Assembly: GCF_003254505.1 (NCBI RefSeq)
Contig: NZ_QFYP01000001.1
Coordinates: 2,154,001-2,218,000 of the forward strand
Length of the DNA: 64,000 nt
Direction: 5' to 3'
DNA from: Phenylobacterium hankyongense
GTDB lineage: Bacteria; Pseudomonadota; Alphaproteobacteria; Caulobacterales; Caulobacteraceae
The position numbers and the translations under genes were made by a program. The notes beneath the pieces were generated by a model. The model saw nothing but the letters and a program-made list of their open reading frames with translations, was not told the DNA's origin and searched no databases. Shown here one piece after another: positions 1 to 10,180 of this stretch (the first letter of the stretch is position 1; every line of letters starts with the position of its first letter).

Positions 1-1152
1 ATCTCCGACGTCACCGGCGCGGTCTACACCTTCCTGATCAACGCCCAGGGGCCGAAGGACAACTGGACGGCGCTCTTCAGGCCCGGTGAGCGGGTCCGGC
101 TGCGGTTCATCAACGCCGGGGCGCAGACCGTCTTCGACGTGCGCATCCCGGGGCTGAAGATGACCGTGGTCGCGGCCGACGGTCAGAACGTGCGGCCCGT
201 CGAGGTCGACGAGTTCCAGATCGGCAACGCCGAGACCTATGACGTCATCGTCCAGCCGACCGAGGACAAGGCCTTCACGCTCGTGGCCGAGGCGGTCGAC
301 CGCTCCGGCATGGGCCGGGCGACGCTGGCGCCCCGCGCCGGCATGACGGCCCCCGTGCCCCCGCTGCGCGCGCGCCCGATAGCCACCATGCGGGACATGG
401 GGATGGATATGAGCGCCATGCACATGGGCGGTGGCGCGATGCCGGGCATGGACATGTCCGGCACGGCGGCGTCCGGCGGCGCGATGGCCGGCATGGGCCA
501 CGACATGTCGGCCATGAGCGCCGCTCCGCCGCCCGGCATGGCGCCGCCGAAGCCGCGCGGCTCCGACGCGATGGGCGACATGGGCGGCATGAAGATGTCG
601 ATGATGGACCCCCTGAACGCCCCCCAGGTGAAGCTCGGCCCGGGCGTGCAGATGATCGCGCCCATGCCGGTCGATCGCACCGGCGACCCGGGGCAGGGAC
701 TGGAGAGCGTCGGCCATCGGGTGCTGGTCTATCGCGACCTCGTCGCGCTCGAGCCCAACACCGACCCGCGCCCCCCGTCACGGTCGCTCGACATCCACCT
801 GACCGGCAACATGGAGCGGTTCATGTGGGGCTTCGACGGCGAGAAGTTCAGCGAGACGACGAAACCCTACGCCTTCCGCGAGGGCGAGCGGGTGCGGGTG
901 ACGCTGATCAACGACACCATGATGGCCCACCCCATCCACCTGCATGGGCACCTCTTCGAGGTGGTCCAGGGGGCGCCCGCCGAGCATCGGCCGCGCAAGC
1001 ATACAGTGACGGTGCTGCCGGGCGGCAAGGTGTCCTGGGATTTCACGCCCGTGCCCGGCGACTGGGCCTTCCACTGCCACATGCTCTACCACATGCACGC
1101 AGGCATGTTTCAGGTGTTCAGCGTCCGGCCGCTGGAAGGAGCGGGTGCGTGA
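1..1152 (+). CDS. copA: Multicopper oxidase CopA, C-terminal part (5' end outside window)
   Basis: Periplasmic multicopper oxidase of the copper-resistance CopA/PcoA family, which oxidises Cu(I) and helps sequester copper. The frame is open from base 1, so the N-terminus lies outside the window; 383 residues are visible. A cupredoxin domain is followed by a Met/His/Gly-rich stretch (about nt 388-610, many MxGM and MDM repeats), typical of CopA copper-binding inserts. The C-terminal cupredoxin domain carries HPIHLHGH (nt 928-951) and HCHMLYHMHAGM (nt 1072-1107), which are the type 1 and trinuclear copper ligands. The stop overlaps the copB start (GTGA), so the two are translationally coupled. 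No internal damage is seen. Family assignment is very secure; the symbol is by similarity. Confidence 0.95.
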   Translation: MSDVTGAVYTFLINAQGPKDNWTALFRPGERVRLRFINAGAQTVFDVRIPGLKMTVVAADGQNVRPVEVDEFQIGNAETYDVIVQPTEDKAFTLVAEAVDRSGMGRATLAPRAGMTAPVPPLRARPIATMRDMGMDMSAMHMGGGAMPGMDMSGTAASGGAMAGMGHDMSAMSAAPPPGMAPPKPRGSDAMGDMGGMKMSMMDPLNAPQVKLGPGVQMIAPMPVDRTGDPGQGLESVGHRVLVYRDLVALEPNTDPRPPSRSLDIHLTGNMERFMWGFDGEKFSETTKPYAFREGERVRVTLINDTMMAHPIHLHGHLFEVVQGAPAEHRPRKHTVTVLPGGKVSWDFTPVPGDWAFHCHMLYHMHAGMFQVFSVRPLEGAGA

Positions 1153-2270
1153 CCCGCTTGGCCGTGATCGCCGCGCTTCCGCTGTTGTGGGCCGCACCGG
1201 CCGCCGCGCAGCCGATGGACCCCAACATGCCCGGCATGGACATGTCGCCGGCCAAGCCCAAGCCGGCGGTGAAGGCGGCGCCCAAGACGCCGGGTGCGAA
1301 GGCCAGGAAGCCGCCCGCGAAAGCCGCGACGACGGCTCCGCCGACTGGAGCGCACGACACGTTCTCGATGCCGGGTATGGCGATGCCCGGAATGGCGATG
1401 CCTGCGAAACCGCCGGCCGGCCCCGCTGGGGCGATGCCAGGCATGGCCCAAGCTCCCGGCGCCGCGCCGTCAGCGGCGCCGAGCATGCCCGGGATGGACA
1501 TGTCGAAGGGTGCGACGCCCGAAGCTGAGGCCCCGATACCGCAAACGCCGCCGCCCCCCGCTCCGACTGATCACGCCGCCGATCGCTACTACGACCCGGC
1601 CAGCATGGCCGCCGCACGGCAGGTGCTCCGGATGGAGCATGGCGGAATGGCGGTGTCGCAGGTGATGGCCGACATTGCCGAGTTCCAGGCGGGGTCCGGC
1701 GGCGGCTACCGCTGGGAGGGCCAGGCCTGGTACGGCGGAGACATCAATCGGCTGGTCGCGAAGAGCGAAGGCGAGGGGACCCGCCGGGACGGTCTGGACA
1801 GCGCCGAGCTGCAGCTCCTCTACGCCCGCGCCGTCAGCCCCTATGTGGACCTGCAGGCCGGGGTGCGGCAGGATTTTGCGCCGCATGCCCGGACCTACCT
1901 GGCTGTCGGCGCCCAGTCGCTCTTGCCCTACTGGTTCGACGTGGAAGGGGCCGTGTTCCTGTCCGACAAGGGCGAGGTCCTCGGGCGGGTCGATGGCTAT
2001 TACGACCTGCGGCTCACCCAGCGCCTGGTCCTGCAACCCCGTGCGGAGTTCAACCTGGCGGTCCAGGACACCCCGGAGACCCGGACCGGATCGGGGCTCT
2101 CCGACGCAGCGCTCGACCTGCGCCTTCGCTACGAGATCCGACACGACTTCGCGCCCTACGTCGGGGTTTCGTACCAGCGCCGGTTCGGCAAGACCGCCGA
2201 CTATGCGCGGCTGGCGGGCCAGGGCGCTGAGAGCACCAGCTTCGTGGTCGGTCTGCGGGCTTGGTTCTGA
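1149..2270 (+). CDS. copB: Copper resistance protein B (outer membrane, CopB/PcoB family)
   Basis: CopB-family outer-membrane protein that partners CopA. GTG at 1149 is preferred over upstream starts in the same frame because it overlaps the copA stop by 4 bp and opens directly into a signal peptide (TRLAVIAALPLLWAAPAAAQ). The 373-aa product has an Ala/Pro/Met-rich segment (residues about 22-140) with repeated MPGM(D/A)M copper-binding motifs. The CopB beta-barrel domain follows (YRWEGQAWYGG, LQAGVRQDF, YVGVSYQRRFG) and ends in a C-terminal aromatic residue (GLRAWF), typical of outer-membrane barrels. The Met-rich linker is long and low-complexity. Confidence 0.93.
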   Translation: MTRLAVIAALPLLWAAPAAAQPMDPNMPGMDMSPAKPKPAVKAAPKTPGAKARKPPAKAATTAPPTGAHDTFSMPGMAMPGMAMPAKPPAGPAGAMPGMAQAPGAAPSAAPSMPGMDMSKGATPEAEAPIPQTPPPPAPTDHAADRYYDPASMAAARQVLRMEHGGMAVSQVMADIAEFQAGSGGGYRWEGQAWYGGDINRLVAKSEGEGTRRDGLDSAELQLLYARAVSPYVDLQAGVRQDFAPHARTYLAVGAQSLLPYWFDVEGAVFLSDKGEVLGRVDGYYDLRLTQRLVLQPRAEFNLAVQDTPETRTGSGLSDAALDLRLRYEIRHDFAPYVGVSYQRRFGKTADYARLAGQGAESTSFVVGLRAWF

Positions 2271-2380
2271 GGTCGGGAGCGGTCCGGGCCTCAGGGCGCT
2301 CGACCCGCGATGATCGCGATTAGAGGTCGAGCGCACGACCGGCCTAGAAATCCCGCACGAGTTGCGTGAGGGGGTGCGTG

Positions 2381-2998
2381 ATGGCCGGACGGTCCCTGCG
2401 CGGATGGATGCGCGACCTGCACCTTTACGTCGGCATCGCCGCCAGTCCCCTGGTCATCGTCTACGCGCTGAGCACCTTCGTGCTGAACCATCCGGGCTGG
2501 GCCTGGGGCGCGCCCCGGCCCGCTGCGGATCGTAGCGTCGCTATCTCCCTCGGCGACACAACCCAGGCCAGCAGCCTGGCTCTCGGACGTGAGGTCCTGC
2601 GCCAGACGGGGGTCTCGGGCGAGATCATGTTCGTCCGCCGTGAGCCCGAGAAGAACCGGCTGGAAATCCCGGTGCAGCGTCCGGGCGACAAGATCACGAT
2701 CAAGGTCGACCTCGCTGCGGGGCGGGCGATCGTCAGTCACGAGCGGACGAGCTTCTGGAGTCGGCTCGTCTTCCTGCACAAGATGCCCGGACCGCACGTG
2801 GTCGATCTGCGCGGCAACTGGTTGCCCGTGGCGCTGTGGCGCTGGTTCGCCGACGCCACGGCGCTCGGCGTGCTCTTCCTCACCGCCACCGGCCTCTACC
2901 TCTGGGCGGCGCTCGGGGCCGAGCGAAGAACCGGTGTCCTGTGCCTGGTCGCCGGGTTGGGCGTGTTCGGGCTGCTGGTCGCGGGGATCGTGCTGTGA
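2381..2998 (+). CDS. PepSY-associated transmembrane protein (first of a tandem pair)
   Basis: Inner-membrane protein of about 205 aa. One N-terminal helix (DLHLYVGIAASPLVIVYALS) is followed by a periplasmic segment of about 110 residues and two C-terminal helices (FADATALGVLFLTATGLYLW; LVAGLGVFGLLVAGIVL). This layout is typical of PepSY-TM proteins often found near metal-handling or TonB systems. ATG 2381 has a strong GAGGGGG Shine-Dalgarno six bases upstream, so it is preferred over GTG 2366. The gene lies 110 bp after copB and overlaps the next, similar gene by 4 bp. A role in copper or iron redox handling is inferred from context; the biochemical function of the family is poorly known. Confidence 0.8.
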   Translation: MAGRSLRGWMRDLHLYVGIAASPLVIVYALSTFVLNHPGWAWGAPRPAADRSVAISLGDTTQASSLALGREVLRQTGVSGEIMFVRREPEKNRLEIPVQRPGDKITIKVDLAAGRAIVSHERTSFWSRLVFLHKMPGPHVVDLRGNWLPVALWRWFADATALGVLFLTATGLYLWAALGAERRTGVLCLVAGLGVFGLLVAGIVL

Positions 2999-3612
2999 GC
3001 CCCAAGGTCCGCATCCTCAACCGCAAGGTCCACATCTACCTCGGGCTGGCGCTGCTGCTGTTCGTGATCCTGTTCTCCGGGACCGGGCTGCTGCTGAACC
3101 ACCACTGGGCCTTCGAGGACTTCTGGCCGCACCGCCGGACCACCGACTTCGAGCGCACGTTCAAGCGCCCGAAGGCAACCGGCGATATGGCCATGGCCCG
3201 GGACCTGATGGCGCAACTCGGGTTGAGGGGTGAGCTCAACCAGACAGACACGACGCCCGACGGGCGGTTCACGATCCATGCCGGCCGGCCGGGCGAGAGC
3301 GTCAAGGTTGACGCCGACCTGACGACCGGCCGCGCCACGGTGCGGCGCGTCACGGTCAACGGCTGGGGGGTGGTCCGGACGCTGCACACCTTCGTCGGCG
3401 TGTCGGCCGATGATCCGACCCAGGCTCGCGACTGGTGGATCACCCGGGTCTGGAGCCTGGCGCTCGACCTGACCGCGATTGGCCTGATCCTGCTGGTGAC
3501 GGGCGGTCTCATCGAGGCCTGGGCGGCGAACCCCCGGCGCACCCTGGGCGTGCTGACGTTCGGGGTCGCAGCGGTCGCCTGCATGGCATTCGTGATCGGG
3601 CTCTTTCCCTAG
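2995..3612 (+). CDS. PepSY-associated transmembrane protein (second of tandem pair)
   Basis: Paralogue of the preceding gene with the same layout: an N-terminal helix (HIYLGLALLLFVILFSGTG), a periplasmic PepSY-like segment, and two C-terminal helices (LALDLTAIGLILLVTGGLI; GVAAVACMAFVIGLF). GTG 2995 sits in a GTGA overlap with the upstream stop, implying translational coupling. The product is 205 aa. The conserved NHH after the first helix matches the NH of the partner. Because both members are complete, this is a tandem duplication and not one gene split by a frameshift. The two may form a heteromer beside the copper system; that is inference. Confidence 0.8.
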   Translation: MSPKVRILNRKVHIYLGLALLLFVILFSGTGLLLNHHWAFEDFWPHRRTTDFERTFKRPKATGDMAMARDLMAQLGLRGELNQTDTTPDGRFTIHAGRPGESVKVDADLTTGRATVRRVTVNGWGVVRTLHTFVGVSADDPTQARDWWITRVWSLALDLTAIGLILLVTGGLIEAWAANPRRTLGVLTFGVAAVACMAFVIGLFP

Positions 3613-3615
3613 GTC

Positions 3616-3641
3616 AGCGCCGGTTGCCGCACCGTGGCGCT
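3616..3641. terminator. Hairpin between convergent PepSY and cusF genes
   Basis: AGCGCCGGT pairs with ACCGTGGCGCT around a short loop, with a two-base bulge, just after the PepSY stop. There is only a weak T-run (CTTG). It sits in the 240-bp gap between convergent genes (3613-3852), in which nothing else is recognised. It may be a terminator, but the missing T-tract keeps confidence low. Confidence 0.3.
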
Positions 3642-3852
3642 CTTGCGGAATCCGTGAACGCCTAGGCGGCCCCCGGAACGCCTGGCGTTGGCGGCTGCGA
3701 TCGGAGGGGCGGAGAAGCCTGGCTCCGATGGGTCATGCGGACCGGCGGCCCGGCCATGCTGCGCCAGGTGGAGCAGGCGCCCGAGGCCAGCACGCGCACC
3801 ATCATCCCTGATGAGGGCGCGGCCGGCTGCGCCGCGCACAACGTGCTCGGGA

Positions 3853-4269
3853 CTACTGCTTCTGAACGGCGGTCACTTCGCCCGCGCCGCCTTGCAGCTT
3901 CACATCGAAGGCAACCGTGTCGCCGACCTTGACGGCGCTGGTCACCGGGGGTCCGGCCTTGAAAACCATGGTCATGGCGGGCCAGCCGGCCTCGGGGATC
4001 GGACCGTGGTCGAGGGTGATAGTTCCGGCCTCGGCGTCGACCGCGGTCACCTTGCCGGTTCCTTTCGCCATCTTGGCGTCGCCGGCCATGCCCATGGCGG
4101 CCATGTCGCCGCCCTTGGAAGCCGCCGGCGCCGCCGGCGCGGGTGTAGCGACCGCTGCAGTGGCGGGCTCTGCGCCGGGCTCGGTCGCGGCGACGGGCTC
4201 CTTCTTCCCGCAGGCGGCGAGGCCGCCCGCAAGGGTGAGTGCGGCGAGGGTCAGGACGAGGCGCTTCAT
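3853..4269 (-). CDS. CusF-like copper-binding lipoprotein
   Basis: Periplasmic Cu(I)/Ag(I)-binding chaperone-like protein, 138 aa. The signal peptide ends in a lipobox (LAACGKK), so it is predicted to be membrane-anchored, unlike the soluble CusF of E. coli. After an Ala/Pro-rich linker comes a CusF domain with [20 protein letters not shown] and WPAMTM, which holds the Trp and two Met Cu(I) ligands plus the upstream His. ATG 4269 overlaps the cusA stop (ATGA), making it the last gene of the cus operon. An in-frame extension upstream into cusA is a shadow. A near-identical domain is fused to CusB in the same operon. Confidence 0.9.
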   Translation of the reverse strand: MKRLVLTLAALTLAGGLAACGKKEPVAATEPGAEPATAAVATPAPAAPAASKGGDMAAMGMAGDAKMAKGTGKVTAVDAEAGTITLDHGPIPEAGWPAMTMVFKAGPPVTSAVKVGDTVAFDVKLQGGAGEVTAVQKQ

Positions 4270-7200
4270 GGGGTTTCTCCTTGGGCTGAAGCGGTGGCTG
4301 AAACGGGGGCGGGGCGCCTGCGGCGGAGCAGCAAGTAACCCGCGGGGATGACCAGCATGGAGAGCAGCGGGGCGGTGAGCATGCCGCCGATCATCGGGGC
4401 GGCGATCCGGCTCATCACCTCGGAGCCGGCGCCGTGGCCGACCAGGATCGGGGCGAGACCGGCAAGGATCACCGCGACGGTCATGGCCTTGGGTCGAACC
4501 CGCAGCAGGGCGCCTTCGCGGACGGCTTCCGCGACGTCCTCGCGGCTCGGGTTCGGGCCGCGCTCGGCGAGTGCGTGCTTCAGGTAGATCAGCATGACCA
4601 CCCCGAACTCGGCCGAGACACCAGCGAGCGCGATGAAGCCGACCCCGGTGGCGACCGACTGGTGGTAGCCCAGCAGGTAGAGCGCCCAGATGCCGCCGGT
4701 CAGGGCGAAGGGAAGGGCGCCCATGATCAGCGCCGCTTCGTCCCAGCGCCGGAAGGTGGCGTAGAGCAGCAGGAAGATGATCGCCAGCGTGGCCGGGACC
4801 ACCAGCTTCAGCCGCTCGGCCGCGCGTTGCAGATATTCGAACTGGCCGGAGTAGGCGAGGGAGACGCCGGCCGGCAGCTTCACCTCCTTGGCGACGGACC
4901 GCTGCAGGTCGGTGACGACCGAGTTCAGGTCGCGGCCGCGCACGTCCACATAGACCCAGGTCGATGGCCGGGCGTTCTCGGTCTTCAGCATCGGCGGGCC
5001 GTCGACGATCTGGAGGTTGGCGACTGTCCCCAAGGTGATCTGCTGGCCGGCGGGCGTGAGGATCGGCAGCGCGCGCAGGCCCTCCAGGCTGTCGCGCAGC
5101 TCGCGGGGGTAACGAACGTTGATCGGGTAGCGGGCGACGCCCTCGACCGTTTCGCCGACGTTCTCGCCGCCCACGGCGCCGGAGACGATCTGCTGCACGT
5201 CGGCGATGTTCAGGCCGAAGCGGGCGGCGGCGGTGCGGTCGATGTCCACGTCGACGTAGCGCCCGCCGGTGAGCCGTTCGGCCAGCGCGGAGCTGACGCC
5301 CCGGGTCCTCTTCGCCGCCGCCTCGACCTGTGCGGCGACCCGGTCGAGCTGGGCGAGGTCGCTCCCCGAGACCTTGACGCCGATCGGGCTCTTGATGCCG
5401 GTGGCCAGCATGTCGATGCGGTTGCGGATCGGCGGGACCCAGACGTTGGCGAGGCCCGGGACCCTGACGACGCGGTCCAGCTCCTCGGTCAGCTTCTCGG
5501 GCGTCATGCCGGGCCGCCACTCGCTGCGCGGCCTGAGCTGGATGGTGGTTTCGAACATCTCCAGCGGGGCGGGGTCGGTGGCGGTTTCGGCGCGGCCGGC
5601 CTTGCCGAACACGCTCTTCACCTCCGGCACGGTCTTGATCAGCCGGTCGGTCTGCTGCAGCAGTTCCGAGGCCTTCGCCGCCGAGATCCCCGGGAGGGCG
5701 GAGGGCATGTAGAGGAGGTCGCCCTCGTCCATCGGCGGGATGAACTCCCCGCCCAGCCGGCTGAGCGGCCAGGCGGTGGTGGCGAAGGCGATCAGCGCCA
5801 GCAGCAGGACGGTCCTGGGCCTGCGCAGCGTCCAGTCGATGGCGGGACGGTAGATGCTGGTCAGCCAGCGATTGAGGGGGTTGGCGTCCTCCGCCGGGAT
5901 GCGTCCGCGGATCAGGAATCCCATCAGCACCGGCACCAGCGTCACCGAGAGGATCGCCGCGCCGGCCATGGCGTAGCTCTTGGTGAAGGCGAGCGGCGAG
6001 AACAGCCGGCCCTCCTGCGCCTGAAGCGCGAACACCGGGACGAATGAGAGGGTGATGATTACCAAGCTAAGGAACAGCGCCGGGCCCACCTCGGCCGCGG
6101 CCTCGGTGACCACGCGCCAGCGGGTGTCCTGGTCCAGGAGTTCGTCGGCATGTTCGCGCGCCCAGCGCTCGAGGCGCTTGTGGGCGTTCTCGATCATCAC
6201 CACGGCGGCGTCGACCATGGCGCCTATGGCGATGGCGATGCCGCCCAGCGACATGATGTTGGCGTTCACGCCCTGCAGCCGCATGACCATGAAGGCGAAC
6301 AGCACGCCGAGTGGCAGGGTGAGGATCGCCACCAGCGCCGAGCGGCCGTGCCAGAGGAACAGGCCACAGACCAAGGCCACGATGACGAACTCTTCGACGA
6401 GCTTCTGGCTGAGGTTGGAGATCGCGCGGTCGATGAGCCGCGAACGGTCGTAGGTGGTGACGATCTCGACGCCTGGCGGCAGGCTGCGCTTCAGCTCCTC
6501 GACCTTGGCCTTCACGGCCGTGAGCGTCGTGCGCGCGTTCTTGCCGGAGCGCAGCAGCACCACGCCGCCGGCGACTTCGCCCTGGCCGTTCAGCTCGGCG
6601 ATCCCCCGGCGCATCTCCGGCCCGAGCTGGATGGTCGCCACGTCGCCGAGGCGCACAGGGACGCCGCCGGCGGCGGTGCGCAGCGGAATGGCGCGGAAGT
6701 CGTCCAGCGTCGTCAGGTAGCCGGAGGCGCGGACCATGTATTCGGCCTCGCCCATCTCCAGCACCGAGCCGCCGGTCTCCTGGTTGGCCCGCTGGATGGC
6801 CTCGACGGTCTGCTGGTGGGTGACGCCGTAGCCAGCCAGCTTCACCGGATCGAGCACCACCTGGTACTGGCGCACCATGCCGCCGATGCTGGCCACCTCG
6901 GCCACACCGGGGAGGGTCTTCAGCTCGTAGCGCAGGAACCAGTCCTGCAAGCTGCGCAGCTGGGAGAGGTCGTGGCGGCCGGTGCGGTCGACCAGCGCGT
7001 ATTCGTAGATCCAGCCGACGCCGGTGGCGTCGGGACCGAGCGAGGGCTTGGCGGCCGCCGGCAGGCGGCTCTGCACCTGGTTGAGATACTCCAGCACCCG
7101 CGAGCGGGCCCAGTAGAGGTCGGTTCCGTCCTCGAAGATCACGTAGACGAAGCTGTCGCCGAAGAACGAATAGCCGCGCACGGTCTTGGCGCCCGGCACC

Positions 7201-7424
7201 GAGAGCATGGTGGTGGTCAGCGGGTAGGTGACCTGGTTCTCGACGATCTGCGGCGCCTGGCCGGGGTAGCTGGTGCGGATCACCACCTGCACGTCGGAGA
7301 GGTCCGGCAGGGCGTCGACGGGTGTGGAGCGCACGGCGATGACGCCCGCGACCAGAAGCGCGAGCGCGGCCATCAGCACGAAGACCCGGCCGCGCACCGA
7401 GGCGCGGATGATGGCGGCGATCAT
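4266..7424 (-). CDS. cusA: RND heavy-metal efflux pump CusA
   Basis: Inner-membrane RND transporter of the HME (CusA/CzcA) class, 1052 aa, the usual length. It exports Cu(I)/Ag(I) using proton motive force together with CusB and CusC. Visible features: an N-terminal helix, the porter motif [20 protein letters not shown], the HME-type TM region [20 protein letters not shown], and [20 protein letters not shown] in the second porter domain. ATG 7424 overlaps the cusB stop by 4 bp. Copper or silver is favoured over zinc/cobalt because the operon carries two CusF domains and sits beside copAB. Confidence 0.95.
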   Translation of the reverse strand: MIAAIIRASVRGRVFVLMAALALLVAGVIAVRSTPVDALPDLSDVQVVIRTSYPGQAPQIVENQVTYPLTTTMLSVPGAKTVRGYSFFGDSFVYVIFEDGTDLYWARSRVLEYLNQVQSRLPAAAKPSLGPDATGVGWIYEYALVDRTGRHDLSQLRSLQDWFLRYELKTLPGVAEVASIGGMVRQYQVVLDPVKLAGYGVTHQQTVEAIQRANQETGGSVLEMGEAEYMVRASGYLTTLDDFRAIPLRTAAGGVPVRLGDVATIQLGPEMRRGIAELNGQGEVAGGVVLLRSGKNARTTLTAVKAKVEELKRSLPPGVEIVTTYDRSRLIDRAISNLSQKLVEEFVIVALVCGLFLWHGRSALVAILTLPLGVLFAFMVMRLQGVNANIMSLGGIAIAIGAMVDAAVVMIENAHKRLERWAREHADELLDQDTRWRVVTEAAAEVGPALFLSLVIITLSFVPVFALQAQEGRLFSPLAFTKSYAMAGAAILSVTLVPVLMGFLIRGRIPAEDANPLNRWLTSIYRPAIDWTLRRPRTVLLLALIAFATTAWPLSRLGGEFIPPMDEGDLLYMPSALPGISAAKASELLQQTDRLIKTVPEVKSVFGKAGRAETATDPAPLEMFETTIQLRPRSEWRPGMTPEKLTEELDRVVRVPGLANVWVPPIRNRIDMLATGIKSPIGVKVSGSDLAQLDRVAAQVEAAAKRTRGVSSALAERLTGGRYVDVDIDRTAAARFGLNIADVQQIVSGAVGGENVGETVEGVARYPINVRYPRELRDSLEGLRALPILTPAGQQITLGTVANLQIVDGPPMLKTENARPSTWVYVDVRGRDLNSVVTDLQRSVAKEVKLPAGVSLAYSGQFEYLQRAAERLKLVVPATLAIIFLLLYATFRRWDEAALIMGALPFALTGGIWALYLLGYHQSVATGVGFIALAGVSAEFGVVMLIYLKHALAERGPNPSREDVAEAVREGALLRVRPKAMTVAVILAGLAPILVGHGAGSEVMSRIAAPMIGGMLTAPLLSMLVIPAGYLLLRRRRPAPVSATASAQGETP

Positions 7425-8878
7425 CGCGCCGCCGCCTTGTCCATGCGGCGCACGGTTGGGCCGGCGGGCGGCTGGTCGAAGCTGAAGGCGACCTGGTCGC
7501 CGGCCTTCAGGCCGCGGGCCAAGGCCGGGTCGGCGAGATGGAACTGCATGGTCATGGCGGGCCAGCCGATGGCGGGAACCGGCTCGTGGGAGAGCGTCAC
7601 GCTGGCCGGCGAGATTTGTTCGATCCGCCCGACGCTGTCGTAGAGCGCCGGCGCTTTCGATGCCGGCGCCGCGGCCGCCGCGATGGGTCGCGCCTGGACG
7701 CCGGACAGGCTGGCTTCGCTGTCGAGCAGGAACTGGCCCGACGCGACCACCTTCTCGCCCTCCGACAGACCGGCCAGCACTTCGGTCTGGCCGTCCGCCT
7801 CGCCCCCCACGCGGACCTCTGCGGGCTCAAAGCGACCGCCGGGGCGGGCCAGCATGACCAGCGTGCGCTTGCCGGTGCGGATCACGGCCTCGGACGGGAC
7901 CAGCAGTGCGGCTTGCGATTGGCCGCCGAACTGCAAGCTGGCGAACATGCCGGGCCTTAGGCGGCCGCCCGGGTTCGGCAACTCGACACGGGCGGTGAGC
8001 GTCCGGCTCTCGGCCTGCGCCTGCGGCAGGATCGCGGCGACGCGCCCGGCGAAGGTCTGCCCCGGATAGGCGGCGAGCGTCGCCGTGACGGTCTCGCCGA
8101 CGCGGACCTGACCCGCCAGGGCCTCGGGCACGGCCGCGTTGAGCCAGACGCGCCCCAGGCCATTGATCTCCGCCAGCGTCTGGCCCGCCGAGAGGGTCAT
8201 GCCGTTGCGGACCATGAGCGTCTTGATCACCCCGCCGGTCGGGGCGGCGACGGTGACCGTATTGCGCACCTGCCCGCTGCGCTCCACCGCGCCGACCAGC
8301 GCCGGCGGCATGCCCAGTAGCTGGAGTCGCTGGCGGGCGGCCCGGATCAGCGCCGTGTCGCCCGTGCGACGCATCGCCAGATATTCGCCTTGGGCGCCGG
8401 CCCACTCCGGGATCAACACGTCCGCGAGGGGCGCGCCGGCGGCCACGATGTCGCCGGGCGCGCGGCCGTAGACCCGCTGCACGAAGCCTGCGGCCCTGGC
8501 CTGGACCACGGCCACGTCGCGCCCGTCGAAGTCGATGACGCCGGCGGCGGTCGCCCCGCTCGGCAAGCGGCCGCGCTCGGCGCTTGCGACCCGCACGCCC
8601 AGGTTCTGCACCCGGGCCGGATCGACCTGCACGCCGGCTTGGCCGGGCGCATCGCCGGCGTATTTGGGGACCAGTTGCATGTCCATGAACGGCGACTTAC
8701 CCGGCTTGTCGAAGTGCTGCGCCGGCGTCATCGGGTCGTACCAGTAGAGCACCGGGCGGCCGGCGGCCTGGGTGGGCGCGGGGGCGGTTGCGGTCGGATG
8801 CATCCGCCCGACCCCGAAGCCGAGCGCCGCGGCGACGGCGAAGCCCGCCGCCGCCACCAGGAGGGTTTGGCGGGTCAT
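7421..8878 (-). CDS. cusB: Membrane fusion protein CusB with C-terminal CusF domain
   Basis: Periplasmic adaptor of the Cus efflux complex, 485 aa. An N-terminal helix ([20 protein letters not shown]) is followed by the CusB metal-binding segment ([20 protein letters not shown], then MDMQLVPKY) and the HlyD barrel-sandwich/alpha-hairpin region. From about residue 415 to the end there is a CusF-like domain ([20 protein letters not shown], then [11 protein letters not shown]) with the WPAMTM Cu(I) motif. The protein is thus longer than E. coli CusB (about 400 aa) by one fused chaperone domain. Start and stop overlap cusC and cusA by 4 bp each. Confidence 0.95.
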   Translation of the reverse strand: MTRQTLLVAAAGFAVAAALGFGVGRMHPTATAPAPTQAAGRPVLYWYDPMTPAQHFDKPGKSPFMDMQLVPKYAGDAPGQAGVQVDPARVQNLGVRVASAERGRLPSGATAAGVIDFDGRDVAVVQARAAGFVQRVYGRAPGDIVAAGAPLADVLIPEWAGAQGEYLAMRRTGDTALIRAARQRLQLLGMPPALVGAVERSGQVRNTVTVAAPTGGVIKTLMVRNGMTLSAGQTLAEINGLGRVWLNAAVPEALAGQVRVGETVTATLAAYPGQTFAGRVAAILPQAQAESRTLTARVELPNPGGRLRPGMFASLQFGGQSQAALLVPSEAVIRTGKRTLVMLARPGGRFEPAEVRVGGEADGQTEVLAGLSEGEKVVASGQFLLDSEASLSGVQARPIAAAAAPASKAPALYDSVGRIEQISPASVTLSHEPVPAIGWPAMTMQFHLADPALARGLKAGDQVAFSFDQPPAGPTVRRMDKAAAR

Positions 8879-10110
8879 TGGTCGCTCCCGTAGGTCAGGA
8901 CGATGCGCGCCCCGTCGCGGGCGACCATCGCCTCACGCTCAAGCGCCGTGAGCTTGGCGTCGGCAAGGTCCGTGAGGGCCGCGCGGACGTCGTCGAACCC
9001 GGCGCGGGCCGCCGCATAGCTGGCGAGCTCCAGGTGCGCACGCTGCTCGGCGGTGGGCGCGAGCACCTCGACGGCGCGGCGCCACTGGTCGTGGTGCATG
9101 ACATGCTCGGCGATGTCGCCGTCGAGGGCTGCAACCAGCGTCCGGCGGCGATCCTCGCGCTCGATCAGCATGCGGTTGCGGTCGGCGAGGCGCGCCGCGA
9201 TCAGCGGCGCCTGACGTGTGCTCTTGAAGAGCGGCAAGCTCATGGTGACGCCGGCCGAGACCATGTCGCCGAACATCGGGTCGCGTCGGCCGTAGGAGAC
9301 CTCGAAGCCCCAATCCGGCTGCGTCGCCGCGCGCGCGGCGTCGACGTCGGCCCCGGCCCGGCGTTCGGCGGCGTCCGCCGTGAGCAGGCTGGGGTGCCGG
9401 TCAAGTGCTGCGTGCAGCGCGGCCGGATCGATGTCGTAGTGCGGGGCGTCGCCGGAGGCGGTCGGCGCGGGGTCACCCGTCCAGCGGGAAAGCTCGGCTC
9501 GCGCCTTGGCCGCTGCGGCCGCCAGTTCGCTGCGCCGGTCCGCGAACACCGCCTGCAGCCGCTTTGGCTCCAGTCCGACGGCCGGACGCGAGGCGCCGGA
9601 GGCGATAGTGGCTGGCTGCGCCGCCCACAGGTCATTCAGCCCGTCCACCAGCTGGTCCAGCGCCGCCAGGCGCCGCTCGGCGTAAGCGAGGTCGATCCAG
9701 GCGAGCGCCGTCGCCACCCGGACGTTGCGCTGCTGAAGGGTGGCCTCGGCTTCGGCAACGCCGATTTCCGCAGACCCGGCGGCGACCTCCGCGCGACGCC
9801 GCGCGGCGTTCGGCACGTCCTGCACGACCCCGATCCGGGCCATGGTCATGCCGTCGGCGTTGAACCGGCCGGCCGGCGGACCGGAGACCGGGAAGTTGTC
9901 GACGCCCACGCTGAGCTTGGGATCGGGCAGGCGGCCGGCAGCGCGGCTGGCGGCGCGTGCGGCGTCCACCTTCAGGGCGCCCGCCTGCAGGCTGGGCGCG
10001 GACCGCGCGGCGAGGTCGAGCGCGCCAGCGTAGGTCAGGGGCGCGGCGGCGGCCGGGCTCGCGAGGGCGGCGGCGACCACGAGAGTCGGCAGCCATTGAA
10101 CGGGAGACAT
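8875..10110 (-). CDS. cusC: Outer-membrane efflux protein CusC/TolC family
   Basis: Outer-membrane channel of the Cus complex, 411 aa, with paired OEP (TolC) domains rich in coiled-coil heptads. ATG 10110 is chosen over the in-frame start at 10137 because it opens directly into a signal peptide (QWLPTLVVAAALASPAAAAP) and has GGAG nine bases upstream. There is no lipobox Cys after the signal peptide, unlike E. coli CusC. The family motif PDPKLSVGVDNFP near the N-terminus is typical of the CzcC/CusC subgroup. It overlaps cusB by 4 bp and is the first pump component transcribed after the small protein at 10181-10546. Confidence 0.9.
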   Translation of the reverse strand: MSPVQWLPTLVVAAALASPAAAAPLTYAGALDLAARSAPSLQAGALKVDAARAASRAAGRLPDPKLSVGVDNFPVSGPPAGRFNADGMTMARIGVVQDVPNAARRRAEVAAGSAEIGVAEAEATLQQRNVRVATALAWIDLAYAERRLAALDQLVDGLNDLWAAQPATIASGASRPAVGLEPKRLQAVFADRRSELAAAAAKARAELSRWTGDPAPTASGDAPHYDIDPAALHAALDRHPSLLTADAAERRAGADVDAARAATQPDWGFEVSYGRRDPMFGDMVSAGVTMSLPLFKSTRQAPLIAARLADRNRMLIEREDRRRTLVAALDGDIAEHVMHHDQWRRAVEVLAPTAEQRAHLELASYAAARAGFDDVRAALTDLADAKLTALEREAMVARDGARIVLTYGSDQ

Positions 10111-10180
10111 GCTCCGGAACTCCAGATGACGGCGCACACGCGCCAGGGCCGGCGGCTCGACGCCGCCGGGTCAATCGGGT

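Noticed and set aside
2381..3612. The two PepSY genes as one frameshifted gene
   Set aside because: Each has its own first helix, periplasmic part and two C-terminal helices, and they overlap by a normal GTGA junction.
3853..5520. Long frame joining the CusF-like lipoprotein to an N-terminal extension inside cusA
   Set aside because: The extension is out of frame with cusA, low in complexity, and a signal peptide with lipobox begins at 4269 exactly at an ATGA overlap.
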